64,000 bases of DNA from Neisseria lactamica (GCF_901482445.1 NZ_LR590477.1:1798001-1862000), one strand, 5' to 3'; counted from the stretch's first letter, positions 41,295-55,000 are shown. Program-made: numbers and translations. The notes: generated by a model from the sequence alone, not told the origin.

Positions 41295-42101
41295 ATGCCG
41301 ACAGTTTTCATCTTTTTGACGGCGGTTTACGCGGGATTGGGTGCATTTGCATGGCACTGCCAACAGCAGGGGCGCGGCCGGGATTACCCGTGGAAGACGG
41401 AATTGCCGGTTTTGGGCGCGGCATTGACCGTCCACGGCGCGGCACTGCTTATGCCGGTCATTCAAGACAAAATCATCATTATGGGCTTCGGGTATTCCGG
41501 CAGCCTAATTGTCTGGATGATGCTGTTTATTTATTTTGCCGGCAGCTTCTTCTATTCGCTGCGCGGAGTGCAGTTGCTGCTGTATCCTTGCGCCGCACTG
41601 ATGCTGCTGTCAGGTTTGGTTTTCCCGGGAAAATTCTCGGGATATGAAATTACCGACCTTCCCTTTATGCTGCATATCGGAACTTCGCTGCTCGCATACG
41701 GGCTGTTCGGCATCGCAACATTATTGTCCGTTTTGACCCTGCTGCTGAATCGGAGCCTGCACCGCAGGAGCTTCTCCAAGCTCGCAGGATTCCTGCCGTC
41801 GCTGCTCAGTTTGGAAAAACTCATGTTCCAGGCCATGTGGGCAGGTTTCATCCTGCTGACCTATTCCGTCGTCAGCGGAACATTTTTTGCCGAAGCCGTA
41901 TTCGGCAAACCCATGACCTTTACCCATAAAACCGTATTCGGCATATTGTCATGGCTGATTTACGGCGGACTGCTGCTCAAGCACAGCATGACCGCATGGC
42001 GCGGCAAAAAAGCCGCCGTGTGGACCATCATCGGATTTGTCAGCCTTATGATTGCCTATATGGGAAGCAAGTTTGTATTGGAAATCATTTTGCAGAGATA
42101 A
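41295..42101 (+). CDS. CcsA/YpjD-like cytochrome c assembly family membrane protein
   Basis: 268 residues with about eight transmembrane helices. It belongs to the CcmC/CcsA/HemX superfamily: a tryptophan/His-rich core with SLIVWMMLFIYFAGSFFYSL, LPFMLHIGTSLLAYGLFGIA (conserved His, about residue 122), WAGFILLTYSVVSGTFFAEAVFG and MTFTHKTVFGILSWLIYGGLLLKH (conserved His). CcsA proteins move or attach heme in cytochrome c maturation, but proteobacterial YpjD-like members next to ffh have no proven role. The ffh neighbourhood is conserved for this family. The ATG at 41295 is the first in frame. Confidence 0.85.
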   Translation: MPTVFIFLTAVYAGLGAFAWHCQQQGRGRDYPWKTELPVLGAALTVHGAALLMPVIQDKIIIMGFGYSGSLIVWMMLFIYFAGSFFYSLRGVQLLLYPCAALMLLSGLVFPGKFSGYEITDLPFMLHIGTSLLAYGLFGIATLLSVLTLLLNRSLHRRSFSKLAGFLPSLLSLEKLMFQAMWAGFILLTYSVVSGTFFAEAVFGKPMTFTHKTVFGILSWLIYGGLLLKHSMTAWRGKKAAVWTIIGFVSLMIAYMGSKFVLEIILQR

Positions 42102-42321
42102 TTTGCAGAGATAAAAAGTCAAAATGCCGTCTGCCCCCGCCGGCGCACTTGCAAGGCGGCGCACAGGGGATTCAAGCACAGCCTGACCGGAGCAGGACAA
42201 GATTGCAGCGACAGGCAGGCGTTTCCCGTTTTTGCAGGACAGTTCGGATGAAAGTTTAAAAATAAAAACCCTTATCCGACAGGGATATGACGAATTTCCC
42301 CAAAAAATCCCGCTGAAAGTG

Positions 42322-42350
42322 TTGACCGCCTCCGTCTTCGGGCGTATAGT
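42322..42350 (+). promoter_or_regulatory. Sigma-70 promoter of the rrn operon
   Basis: TTGACC at 42322-42327 and TATAGT at 42345-42350 with an ideal 17-bp spacer. A GC-rich stretch follows the -10 box, as at stringently controlled rRNA promoters. Confidence 0.75.
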
Positions 42351-42452
42351 TCGGTTCTTCGCTGCCGACGAAGCGGCGGAACGAAACGGACAAGTATATC
42401 ACGGTTTGCAGGATGTTTGACGCATCGGCCGTACATACCGACAGTTTCAAAC

Positions 42453-42463
42453 GCTCTTTAACA
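42453..42463 (+). promoter_or_regulatory. boxA antitermination site, 16S leader
   Basis: GCTCTTTAACA matches the bacterial rRNA boxA consensus, bound by NusB/NusE. It sits about 130 nt before 16S. Confidence 0.8.
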
Positions 42464-42590
42464 AAACAGATTACCGATAAGTGTGAGTGCCTTGGGCCTC
42501 ACACTGTTTGAAAGACAGACAAGATAATGTTTTGAACATTGTCCTGTCGGTTTCTTTGAAGCAGACCAGAAGTTAAAAAAGTTAGAGATT

Positions 42591-44134
<1,544 letters not shown>

Positions 44135-44231
44135 GAGAAAGAAGGGGCTTTAGGCATTCACACTTATCGGTAAACTGAAAAGATGCGGAAGAAGCTTGAG
44201 TGAAGGCAAGGTTCGCTTGAGAAGAGAATCC

Positions 44232-44308
<77 letters not shown>

Positions 44309-44313
44309 ATAAC

Positions 44314-44389
44314 GGGGGCATAGCTCAGTTGGTAGAGCACCTGCTTTGCAAGCAGGGGGTCATCGGTTCGATCCCGTTTGCCTCCACCA
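44314..44389 (+). tRNA. tRNA-Ala (TGC anticodon)
   Basis: 76 nt with CCA encoded. Acceptor GGGGGCA, anticodon loop TTTGCAA (TGC), T-loop GGTTCGATCC. Five bases after tRNA-Ile, the typical spacer pair. Confidence 0.95.
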
Positions 44390-44745
44390 AAACTTTGCAA
44401 ATCAAAGTAATCCTGTTGCTTTTATTTTTTTATATTTTATAGCAACTTATTTTGATTTGCGGAGTAAAATAACGACGCATCGATCTTTAACAAATTGGAA
44501 AGCCGAAATCAACAAACAAAGACAATGAGTTTGTTTTGATTTTTACCCTTTGCAAAGGATAAAAATCTCCCGAGAGGGAAAAGAAGACAAACACAGAATT
44601 TGGGTGATGATTGTATCGACTTAATCCTGAAACACAAAAGGCAGGATTAAGGCACAACAAGCAGTAAGCTTTATCAGAGTAGGAATTTCAAGTCTGTTTC
44701 CCTAGTCAACGGGTAGACAGACGAAGTCAAAGAAGTTCTTGAAAT
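44390..44745 (+). other. 16S-23S spacer downstream of the tRNAs
   Basis: AT-rich spacer of about 356 nt with no gene. It holds a boxA-like site GATCTTTAACA at 44482-44492 and a sequence near 44,690-44,745 that pairs with the region after 23S to form the processing stem. Confidence 0.75.
44482..44492 (+). promoter_or_regulatory. boxA antitermination site, 23S leader
   Basis: GATCTTTAACA followed by AATTGGAAA, the usual second boxA of rrn operons. Confidence 0.65.
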
Positions 44746-47643
<2,898 letters not shown>

Positions 47644-47739
47644 TCATTTGAAGAACTTCAAGGGATAAAAGCTTACCGGCTGATTCAGTCATCACCGAAT
47701 ATATTGATTAAGGCTTTACCGATTTGTAACAGTTTGAGT

Positions 47740-47853
47740 TTGGCGGCCATAGCGAGTTGGTCCCACGCCTTCCCATCCCGAACAGGACCGTGAAACGACT
47801 CAGCGCCGATGATAGTGTGGTTCTTCCATGCGAAAGTAGGTCACTGCCAAACA
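47740..47853 (+). rRNA. rrf: 5S ribosomal RNA
   Basis: The terminal stem TGGCGG / CTGCCA encloses CCCATCCCGAACAGG, GAAACGACTCAGCGCC and CATGCGAAAGTAGG, the standard 5S elements. About 114 nt; ends approximate. Confidence 0.93.
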
Positions 47854-47863
47854 CCCATTCAGA

Positions 47864-47888
47864 AGACCCCCGGAATCCGGGGGTCTTT
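47864..47888 (+). terminator. Rho-independent terminator of the rrn operon
   Basis: Stem AGACCCCCGG / CCGGGGGTCT with a 3-4 nt loop and TTTGCTTTG after it, right behind 5S. Confidence 0.9.
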
Positions 47889-48053
47889 GCTTTGTGCGGA
47901 AAAAATGTCGGGGGTGGCGGGACGGTATCCGTACGGTGTCCGGCCGGGTTTGCGGAGGAACGGCTTGAAACTTTTGGATATTCATTTTAGAATGGCGCGT
48001 TTTATCGTCCGCAGGATGCGGTTTTATTGTTTGCAACCTTTAAAGGAAAAACC

Positions 48054-48353
48054 ATGAAGAAGATGTTTGTGCTGTTCTGTATGCTGTTCTCCTGCGCCTT
48101 CTCCTTTGCGGCGGTAAACGTCAATACCGCCTCGCAGCAGGAGCTGGAGGCGCTGCCGGGGATAGGCCCTGCAAAGGCGAAGGCCATTGCGGAATACCGT
48201 GCGCAAAACGGCGCGTTTAAGTCTGTGGACGATTTGACGAAAGTTAAGGGTATCGGCCCCGCGGTGCTGGCGAAGCTGAGGGACCAGGCCTCGGTCGGCG
48301 CGCCCGCGCCCAAGGCCCCCGCCAAACCGGCAACGCCCGCCGCTAAAAAATAG
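48054..48353 (+). CDS. comE: ComE (ComEA-like) DNA-binding competence protein
   Basis: 99 residues. A Sec signal peptide (MKKMFVLFCMLFSCAFSFAA) leads to a single helix-hairpin-helix domain (VNVNTASQQELEALPGIGPAKAKAI and TKVKGIGPAVLAKLRDQ) and an Ala/Pro/Lys tail (APKAPAKPATPAAKK). Periplasmic ComE binds incoming double-stranded DNA and ratchets it inward during transformation. Neisseria carries several identical copies, each next to an rRNA operon, as here. A ribosome-binding site (AAAGGAAAA) precedes the ATG. Confidence 0.95.
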   Translation: MKKMFVLFCMLFSCAFSFAAVNVNTASQQELEALPGIGPAKAKAIAEYRAQNGAFKSVDDLTKVKGIGPAVLAKLRDQASVGAPAPKAPAKPATPAAKK

Positions 48354-48440
48354 AGTGGGAAATATGCATACTGCTGAATGGGATAGTAAGTCTGTTCAAA
48401 GAAATATGTTGAATAATCTGTTCTTATTGGAAGTAAAGTA

Positions 48441-48890
48441 ATGACTGATAATCGGGGGTTTACGCTGGTTGAATTAATATCAGTGGTCTTGATATTGTCT
48501 GTACTTGCTTTAATTGTTTATCCGAGCTATCGCAATTATGTTGAGAAAGCAAAGATAAATGCAGTGCGGGCGGCTTTGTTAGAAAATGCACATTTTATGG
48601 AAAAGTTTTATCTGCAGAATGGGAGGTTTAAACAAACATCTACTAAATGGCCAAGTTTGCCGATTAAAGAGGCAGAAGGCTTTTGTATCCGTTTGAATGG
48701 AATTGCGCGTGGGGCTTTAGATAGTAAGTTCATGTTAAAGGCGGTAGCCATAGATAAAGATAAAAATCCTTTTATTATTAAGATGAATGAGAATTCGGTA
48801 ACCTTTATTTGCAAGAAGTCCGCCAGTTCGTGCGATGACGGACTAGATTATTTTAAAGGTAACGATAAGGACTGCAAGTTACTTAAGTAG
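48441..48890 (+). CDS. comP: Minor pilin ComP, DUS receptor
   Basis: 149 residues. The type IV pilin leader is very short (MTDNRG), with PilD cleavage before FTLVELISVVLILSVLALIVYPSY. The globular domain has two Cys pairs (FCIRLNG, FICKKSASSC, KDCKLLK), which form the disulfides around the DNA-binding DD region. ComP is the type IV pilus component that recognises DUS during transformation; its basic DD-region stripe touches ATGCCGTCTGAA. It lies 87 bp behind comE and converges on a truncated 5'-nucleotidase gene. Compared with the meningococcal sequence I remember, a few residues differ (for example SCDDG rather than SCSDG), within normal allele variation. Confidence 0.92.
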   Translation: MTDNRGFTLVELISVVLILSVLALIVYPSYRNYVEKAKINAVRAALLENAHFMEKFYLQNGRFKQTSTKWPSLPIKEAEGFCIRLNGIARGALDSKFMLKAVAIDKDKNPFIIKMNENSVTFICKKSASSCDDGLDYFKGNDKDCKLLK

Positions 48891-48896
48891 GCTTGC

Positions 48897-49265
48897 TTAC
48901 AAATCAATCGATAGTGTTTTAATGCATCTGTGCGGGTTTCTGTCTTGAAGAAATGAGGCTCGTGCAATATTAAGCCTATAGGCTTCTATCGGATTCATGA
49001 TTTGTAATCCGGTATCTGGATTGTTTTTGGATAAAAGAATAACTTCAATCGATGGGTCGTTTGGGTTTATTTCATTGATTGACAGAAGTTTCTTAATAAA
49101 TGGAAAGGCAACGCCTTCTTTTAGGGGATGGTTTTGTTTTTCCCTCTGATATTGCCTATAGGTTTCTGCCCCTTCTGTTCTAAATATATTATCCGATTCA
49201 GATAAGTCGAATAGTGCGCTTGATGCTAAGCCGATTACAAGTCGTTTCGATAAATCATAGGACAT
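48897..49265 (-). pseudogene. Truncated 5'-nucleotidase (PF06189-like)
   Basis: From the ATG at 49265 the product is MSYDLSKRLVIGLASSALFDLSES and on to IEAYRLNIARASFL, 122 residues. This is the N-terminal part of the cytosolic 5'-nucleotidase I family, normally about 300 residues. It stops at CIKTLSIDL-stop, next to the comP 3' end, where the rest of the domain should follow. The 3' half has been lost, probably at a recombination junction beside the rrn/com locus. An in-frame extension to 49331 has no support. Confidence 0.75.
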
Positions 49266-49402
49266 AAGTAAGGATATCTTTAGCCGTGGATTTATGGAGC
49301 ATGGTAGCAAAAATTGTATCGGAGTGTACATTACTAATCTGAAAGGTTAAACAGATTTTATAATGCCGTCTGAAAAAACCAGACAGCATCTTTCTTTAAT
49401 GC

Positions 49403-49609
49403 CGCCAGCTCTACCCCACGCTGAAACTGATACCTAACGCCTTCTACCTGATGGTTTTTGCATTGTTTTTCCGTACACTGACCGTAGTCATGTTGACCGT
49501 GCATCCGACCTCCTACCTGCACAGCTTGAGCTCTTTGGGCGTGTTGTTCACCGCTTCGCTATATGCATAGCGTTACATCCCACCGTGCTTGGACGGTAAG
49601 CCCGGATAA
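49403..49609 (+). pseudogene. 3' remnant of nnrS-like gene
   Basis: The frame reads LYPTLKLIPNAFYLMVFALF, FRTLTVVMLTVHPTSYLHSL and LGVLFTASLYA, then TAG, then RYIPPCLDGKPG-stop. This looks like the end of NnrS, a heme/copper membrane protein linked to NO stress, whose C-terminus has a RYIP...RPDGKPG pattern. No start is present and one internal stop interrupts it. The rest of the 49.27-49.78 kb gap holds only DUS copies. Confidence 0.6.
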
Positions 49610-49626
49610 GGATTTAAATGCGGGCA

Positions 49627-49655
49627 GACCGTCTGAAAATGTTTTCAGACGGCCT
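49627..49655 (+). terminator. DUS-variant hairpin
   Basis: GACCGTCTGAAAA facing TTTTCAGACGGCC with a tiny loop, just after the nnrS remnant. Confidence 0.65.
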
Positions 49656-49784
49656 TAACTTCCTTCACTCAAACTCTCAATACAATATTATTTACAACAA
49701 ATAACTAAAGTATACAAAAAAATACTTGCCCCCCCGCAAAACATAAAATAACATTTCCTAAAACTTTTATTTAAAGGAAATGTT

Positions 49785-50129
49785 ATGAAGAATTTTTTAT
49801 TGGCAGTTGCATTATTGTCGATTGGAACTGCCGCAGCCGCCGGTGCCGACAACCTAAGCCTAACGGCAAAGGCAAAGGCAGCTAAAGCCAGACAAATGGT
49901 AACAGAAGCTTGCTATAAAGATATAGATGATGGCGCAGCTAAAGAGGGTCTGGATGAAGACCAAAGGCAAAAGCTAGCTTCAACGCCACTTATAAAAAAA
50001 TTGTGTGAATGCCAGGGTAGAAAACTTGAAAACCGTTTACTCAAAGGATTGGTTATAGGTTCGGATACAGATTTTATGTCTCTATACCAAAAGGACAGGA
50101 AAGAATGTGCTGATGTTTTTTTGCGCTGA
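49785..50129 (+). CDS. Small exported hypothetical protein
   Basis: 114 residues from ATG 49785 with AAAGGAAA upstream. A Sec signal peptide (MKNFLLAVALLSIGTAAAAG) leads to a Lys/Ala-rich helical mature part (LTAKAKAAKARQMVTEAC) with four Cys (EACYKDI, LCECQG, KECADVF) that could form two disulfides. No family recognised. It lies in the fragment-rich segment behind the rrn operon. Confidence 0.75.
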   Translation: MKNFLLAVALLSIGTAAAAGADNLSLTAKAKAAKARQMVTEACYKDIDDGAAKEGLDEDQRQKLASTPLIKKLCECQGRKLENRLLKGLVIGSDTDFMSLYQKDRKECADVFLR

Positions 50130-50274
50130 AAACATTGAAAATACCAATGCCATCAGCCGTACATCTTCAGATGTATGGCTGATGGCAAATCTGTAAATGC
50201 TTCTTCGGACTGAACGGAAAATACAAATTATTTGATGTTATTCCTGACCCGACCGGACTTGGAGGGACTAAAAA

Positions 50275-50715
50275 ATGAACGGATGGATTGTAATCGGCAT
50301 TGTTTTTGCTGCAACATTTTTATTATTATTATTTCCTTTGCGTAAAGGCTTCTGTAAATTGGGTTGGCAGTATGGGAGTTTTTCTGCTTTGGTGTTCGTT
50401 CTGATTTGCTTGGAAATATCTGTAATAATGGCCAGCGGTGCTCTTAGCTGTCTTCACAACATTCTATTCGGCATAGGCATGTGTACGGCAACCATGCTTC
50501 TTCTTTGGATGCTGACAAAATGGCACGAACGGAACGAGTCCCTTCATGCGGCAGTGATTGTTTTGGGTATTGTGCATGTGGCCTGTGTGATGACCGTGGT
50601 CTCCTTGCCAAATATAAACCTTTACCTTAAACTGATTGCGAATATTGTGTATTTAGCCCTACCCGCGCTGGCGGTTTACGAAATTTCCGAAGGAAAAAAG
50701 AACGCAGCAGGCTAA
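50275..50715 (+). CDS. Hypothetical inner-membrane protein
   Basis: 146 residues from ATG 50275 (GGAGGG upstream). Four hydrophobic segments: WIVIGIVFAATFLLLLFPL, FSALVFVLICLEISVIMASG, ILFGIGMCTATMLLLWML and AVIVLGIVHVACVMTVVSL, then a short one (LIANIVYLALPALAVYEI). No family recognised. A TTATTATTATTATTT stretch lies in the first helix. It ends before a DUS-variant hairpin. Confidence 0.72.
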   Translation: MNGWIVIGIVFAATFLLLLFPLRKGFCKLGWQYGSFSALVFVLICLEISVIMASGALSCLHNILFGIGMCTATMLLLWMLTKWHERNESLHAAVIVLGIVHVACVMTVVSLPNINLYLKLIANIVYLALPALAVYEISEGKKNAAG

Positions 50716-50737
50716 TGTCTGAGGAAGGATTGCAAAG

Positions 50738-50788
50738 ACCGTCTGAAAATGCGCCACCCGAAGCTCCGAGCGGTTTTCAGACGGCCTC
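50738..50788 (+). terminator. DUS-variant inverted pair
   Basis: GACCGTCTGAAAA and TTTTCAGACGGCCTC, 23 bases apart, after the membrane protein gene. Confidence 0.6.
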
Positions 50789-50800
50789 AAATCCTTATAT

Positions 50801-51017
50801 TCAATCGTGCCGGAATGGCGCAACCATCCGCCGCGCACCTTCCACGCATTCTTCCACGCCCGCCATCAGGGCGATGCGCATATAACCCTTGCTCAGATTG
50901 CCGTTCGGCGTATCCCGCGCCAAAAGGCATCTCTGCAGAACCTGTATCGCTGCCTTGTGAGCCATAGTTTTAAATCGTCCCCGTCAGGCACTTTCAGCCA
51001 GAGATAATAAGACTCTC
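50801..51017 (-). pseudogene. 3' remnant of a dapC-like aminotransferase
   Basis: Reading leftwards, one frame gives ESYYLWLKVPDGDDLKLW; after a frameshift another gives SKGYMRIALMAGVEECVEGA and MVAPFRHD-stop. These match the end of class I aminotransferases of the succinyldiaminopimelate type (FYLWxKVPDGDD, then GYxRIALVAPLEECVEAAxR). The middle is deleted or shifted. The first part overlaps the end of hrpA, so the last residues of HrpA (ESLIISG) come from this DNA. Confidence 0.7.
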
Positions 51018-53903
51018 CCACACCTTCAATAACCTCTTCACCGACACCGGATAAGGTGTCTTCAATTCCTGCGCGAACAGCGATACCCTCAATTCTTCAA
51101 TCATCCATTTAAACCCTGCAAGGCCGTCTGAAATGGGGAGGCCTTGTTTGATCAGGCTGTCTGTTTTTTCCTGCCACATTTGTTCCAGCTCTCGAATATC
51201 GGCTTCGCGGGCTGCGTCGCGGGCGGGGTTGCTGCTGTATTTTTCAAGGCGCAGGGTCATGGCTTTGAGGTAGATGGGGAGGCGCGGCCATTGTGCCCAC
51301 GGGGTGCGGGTGGCGAAGCCGGCGGCAAGCAGGGTTTGCAGGCGTTGGCGCATGAGGTGGGTCAATGGGTGTTTGCCGAGTTTGCCGTTGAGTTCGGCGT
51401 AGGCGGCGGCGGTTTCCTGCAGGTAGCGGCTGAGGGCTTCTTTGACGGCGGGCAGGCGGCTGCGGGCGCGTTTGATTTGCTCTTTGAAGGCTTTTTCGTT
51501 GCGCGGCAGCTCGTCTTCGCCGATAAAGGCGCGGTCGCAGACGGCTTGGGTGAGGTCGTCGCGCAGGGTGTCGGCGTTGATGTGTTTGAGCAGCATGGCG
51601 GCTTGGGTGAAACCTTGGATGCCTTTGTTCAAATCTTTTACCTGCTCTTTTAATTGCAGCTTCATCAATTCGATTACGCCTTGACGGTGTGCCTGCTCGG
51701 CGGCTTCGGTGGTGTCAAACAGGCGCAGGGCGATGCGGCCGTCTTTTTCTTTTTGCAGGCCGAGGTAACCGGTGAGCTGTTGTTTGCCGCGGGCGAATTT
51801 GATGGATTCGGGCAGGGTGCCGATGTCCCATGCAGTAACGTTGTCGCGCTCGAATTCTTGGGTGTTGTCGCGGAAGGTAACGGCGGCGGCTTGGCCGAGT
51901 TGTTGTTGCAATTCGTGCAGTTTGCGGCCGCCGGCAAGCTCTTGTCCGCCGTCGTCGACAATGCGCAGATTCAGATAGCAGTGTTCGGGCAATTCTTGCG
52001 CCGCCCATGCGTCTTGGTCGATTTGCTCGAGAATCCGCATATCGCCTGCGCTTTTGGCGATAAAGTGCGCCAACTGGGGAATGATGGCCGCTTGGCGGTC
52101 GGGATTGCTTTCGAGGAATTTGGTGATGAAATCGGGCACGGGCACACAAATGCGGCGGATTTGCTTCGGCAGTGCTTTAATCAGCAGCTGGATTTTTTCG
52201 CGTAACATACCGGGCACCAGCCATTCGAGCGACGGCGCGTGCAGGCGGTTGAGGACGGTCAGCGGCACGGTCATGGTCACACCGTCGAGCGGATGGTGCG
52301 GCTCGAAGCGGTAGGAAAGTTTGAACTTGCCGTCTGCGGTTTGCCAGAATTTGGGGAACTGCTCTTCGGTAATGTGCGCGGCGGCGTGTTGCATCAAATC
52401 GTCGCGGCTGAGGAACAGCAGGCGCGGATTGTCGCGTTCGGCGGTTTTGAGCCAGGCTTGGAAGGTGCGGATATCGGCAAGGGGCAGAGGTTTCAGACAG
52501 CCTTTTTGAGGTGCAGGCTGCTTATTGGTTTTGGGGTCGTCTGAAACTGTTGAAGCTGCGGCACTCTGTTCCCTCTCCTGCGGGAGAGGGTTAGGGAGAG
52601 GGTTTGCTGCGGTTGCGGAAAAGTTGGTTTGTGTGGCAACTGTTTTGCCCTCTCCCCAGCCCTCCCCCACGAGGGAGGGGGTAGTTTGCTGCGGATTTGC
52701 AGGATGAAGGTCGTCTGAAACCGTGTCCGCCGTATAAAAATCGGGCAGGCGTTCGTTATAAAACGCAAACAGGGCTTCGTCATTGACCAATACGTCTTGC
52801 TTGCGCGATTTGTGTTCGAGTTCGGTAATTTCCTTAATCAGCTTTTTGTTGTGGGCAAAAAAGTCTGCCTTCAAATCGCATTCCTGCGCCACCAATGCGC
52901 TGCGGATAAAGATCTCGCGCGCTTCTTCGGGGGCGATTCTGCCGTAGGACACGGGGCGGCGCGGCAATACGGTCAGGCCGTAGAGCGTCACGCGTTCGCT
53001 GGCGACGACTTCGCCGCGTTTTTGCTCCCAGTGCGGCTCGAAATAATGATAGCGGACGAGGTGCGGCGCTTCCTGCTCTATCCATTCGGGCTGGATGACG
53101 GCGACATCGCGCGCGTAAAGGCGCGTGGTTTCAACCAATTCTGCCGCCATCACCCATTTGGGTTTGGCTTTGAACAGGGCGGAGGCGGGGAAAAGGTGGA
53201 AGCGGCTGCCGCGCGCGCCGGTATAGTCGTTGCCGTCGGGAGATTTCATGCCGACGTTGGCGATGAGGCCGGTCAGCAGGGCGCGGTGGATTTGTTCGTA
53301 GCCTGCTTCTTTGGCGGCTCGGATTTGGGCGCGGTGTTGTTTCTTGTCCAGTTGTTTTTGTTTGAGCTTGGCCGCCAAATCTTGGTCGCCTTGGCTTTCA
53401 GACGGCCTTAATTGCTCTTGGGTAGGAGGTTGCCTAAACGCGGCTTCTTTGGTGGTCAAACCCATTTCAATCGCAGTTTGGGCAAGCTGGTGGTGCAGCT
53501 CGCGCCATTCGCGCATACGCAGGTGCGACAGAAAATATTGGCGGCACCACTGCACCAGCTGCTTGTTGGACAAACCTTTGTCGCGCTCGCGCTGGAAGCT
53601 GTCCCAAATGTTCAAGTAGGCAAGGAAGTCGGATTGCTTGTCGGTAAAACGCTCGTGCGCCTTGGCGGCGGCATCGCGCGCTTCCAACGGCCGCTCGCGC
53701 GGGTCTTGAATCGACAGCGCGGACGCAATCACCAATATTTCCGCCATGCAGTCGTGTTTCTTCGCCGCCAGCAAAATGCGCGCGATTTTGGGATCGATGG
53801 GCAGGCGCGCCATCTGTTCGCCGAGTTTGGTCAGGCGGTAGCGGGGAGTATCGGATGGGGCGGCTTTCAGGTTACCTGAAAAATCTTTGGTGTCTTGCAT
53901 CAT
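50994..53903 (-). pseudogene. hrpA: hrpA, C-terminal portion (interrupted gene)
   Basis: An open frame of 969 codons, but it is the back two-thirds of HrpA. It begins MMQDTKDFSGNLKAAPSDTP and joins the family at YRLTKLGEQMARLPIDPKIARILLAAKKHDC (helicase-associated winged helix), SALSIQDPRERPLEA, LLTGLIANVGMKSPDGNDYTGARGSRF (OB-like domain) and the DUF3418 C-terminus. The first part of the gene lies at 56105-57496, separated by a restriction-modification cassette. Near 52.54-52.72 kb an in-frame repeat adds about 57 residues. The last residues come from a dapC fragment. Translation from the ATG at 53903 is possible, but the product lacks the ATPase. Confidence 0.88.
52537..52720 (-). repeat. 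In-frame palindromic repeat insertion in hrpA
   Basis: Two back-to-back palindromic units (CCCTCTCCTGCGGGAGAGGG at 52571-52590 and a CCCTCCCCCACGAGGGAGGGG-like unit near 52,660) encode PSLVGEGWGEG and NPLPNPLPQERE. The block is bounded by GTCGTCTGAAAC copies, giving TVSDD twice in the protein. Such GEGWGEG/PLPQERE-coding palindromes are a common intergenic repeat type; here one sits inside a coding region without breaking the frame. Confidence 0.75.
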
Positions 53904-54007
53904 ATTGTTTTAGAAGGGATTGTGAAAATAGGAAGGCAATTTGAAAAGTGCAGGCTGCTTTTTTGTGCCGTACTGGTTTGATATGAAACCTTAAATATAA
54001 TTCAGAC

Positions 54008-55000
54008 TTAATATCTTATATCTCTATGCAAGGCCTTTTCAGCCAACATGAAACAGTTATCTTTTATTTCAAATAAATCTGTATTTTCATACCCTTTCAC
54101 AAGTGGGTTTTCTATAAAATTCCGGATAGATTCAGCAATAAACTTAGCCAAATTAACAGGTACCGCATTTCCTATCATCTGTTCCAAATCTGTTTTTGTG
54201 CCCGCAAATACAAAATCTTCTGGAAAAGTTTGGATATAACTGCGCTCTATGGTAGTAAGTGGTCGGACTTCGGATAACTCAATGCCTTGCGGGTCGCAAT
54301 TATTCAGTCGATAACCTTTGGGAATAGGACGGTTAACCCCACGAATTGTCGGACTGGGTTCGTCAATAGAGAATATACCGCGTCGATTATAGTTTCTCGG
54401 GTGGCGGTAATAATGTTCGAGATTTAAAGAATTACCCAAATAATCTCGGACTGTCATCGGTTTTTCCGCCAAACGATCAGTTAAAATCGGTGTAAGGAAA
54501 TTATGTTCTTCCCCCAATTTTCCTATTAAGAAAAAACGGGTTCTCGCTTGCGGCACACCACAATAGGAAGCATCTAAAATAACGGAAGTCAGCCCATAAT
54601 CTGCCTGCATGAATTGTTTAATCACATCATGCAAAATATGGCTCTTTTTAATTTGCTCTACATTTTCCATCACAAACCAAGTTGGGTGGGCTGAACAGAC
54701 GATATTGGCAAAATGATAAGTTAAATCAGCACGCCCCAAAGTAACATCTCTTTTTCCTGCACTGGAAAAATCTTGGCAGGGCGGGCCGCCCATAATCAAA
54801 TCAGGTTGATAATTCGAAATTTGTGAAATTGCTGTTTGCTCATCGGTTAAATCAGTCTCGTAGACAGGGTGATTAAAATTTTTTCTATAAATATCGATTG
54901 CCTTATCCCATTTTTCAAAAGCTGCACAAACTTCGAAGCCTGCCTGCTCAAATCCTAAAGACAAACCGCCACAACCTGCAAATAAATCAATACATTTCAT
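54008..55000 (-). CDS. C5-cytosine DNA methyltransferase
   Basis: 330 residues, compact type. Motif I is CIDLFAGCGGLSLGFEQAGF, motif IV GGPPCQDFSSAGKRD (catalytic Cys, about residue 75), motif VI FVMENVEQIK, motif VIII VPQARTRFFLIGKL, motif IX SPTIRGVNRP and motif X QMIGNAVPVNLAKFIAESI. The ATG at 55000 overlaps the nuclease stop (ATGA), so they are one transcript. All motifs are intact, so it should be active. The recognition sequence cannot be read off; the paired nuclease hints at GRCGYC. It would protect DNA even though the nuclease is broken. Confidence 0.88.
   Translation of the reverse strand: MKCIDLFAGCGGLSLGFEQAGFEVCAAFEKWDKAIDIYRKNFNHPVYETDLTDEQTAISQISNYQPDLIMGGPPCQDFSSAGKRDVTLGRADLTYHFANIVCSAHPTWFVMENVEQIKKSHILHDVIKQFMQADYGLTSVILDASYCGVPQARTRFFLIGKLGEEHNFLTPILTDRLAEKPMTVRDYLGNSLNLEHYYRHPRNYNRRGIFSIDEPSPTIRGVNRPIPKGYRLNNCDPQGIELSEVRPLTTIERSYIQTFPEDFVFAGTKTDLEQMIGNAVPVNLAKFIAESIRNFIENPLVKGYENTDLFEIKDNCFMLAEKALHRDIRY

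Larger units (their letters stand above)
42102..42590 (+). other. rrn operon upstream and leader region
   Basis: No gene. 42.10-42.25 kb holds a single DUS core and non-coding sequence. An AT-rich stretch (42,253-42,272) lies upstream of the promoter at 42,322-42,350 and could be an UP element. The leader after it carries boxA and the 16S processing stem. Confidence 0.6.
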
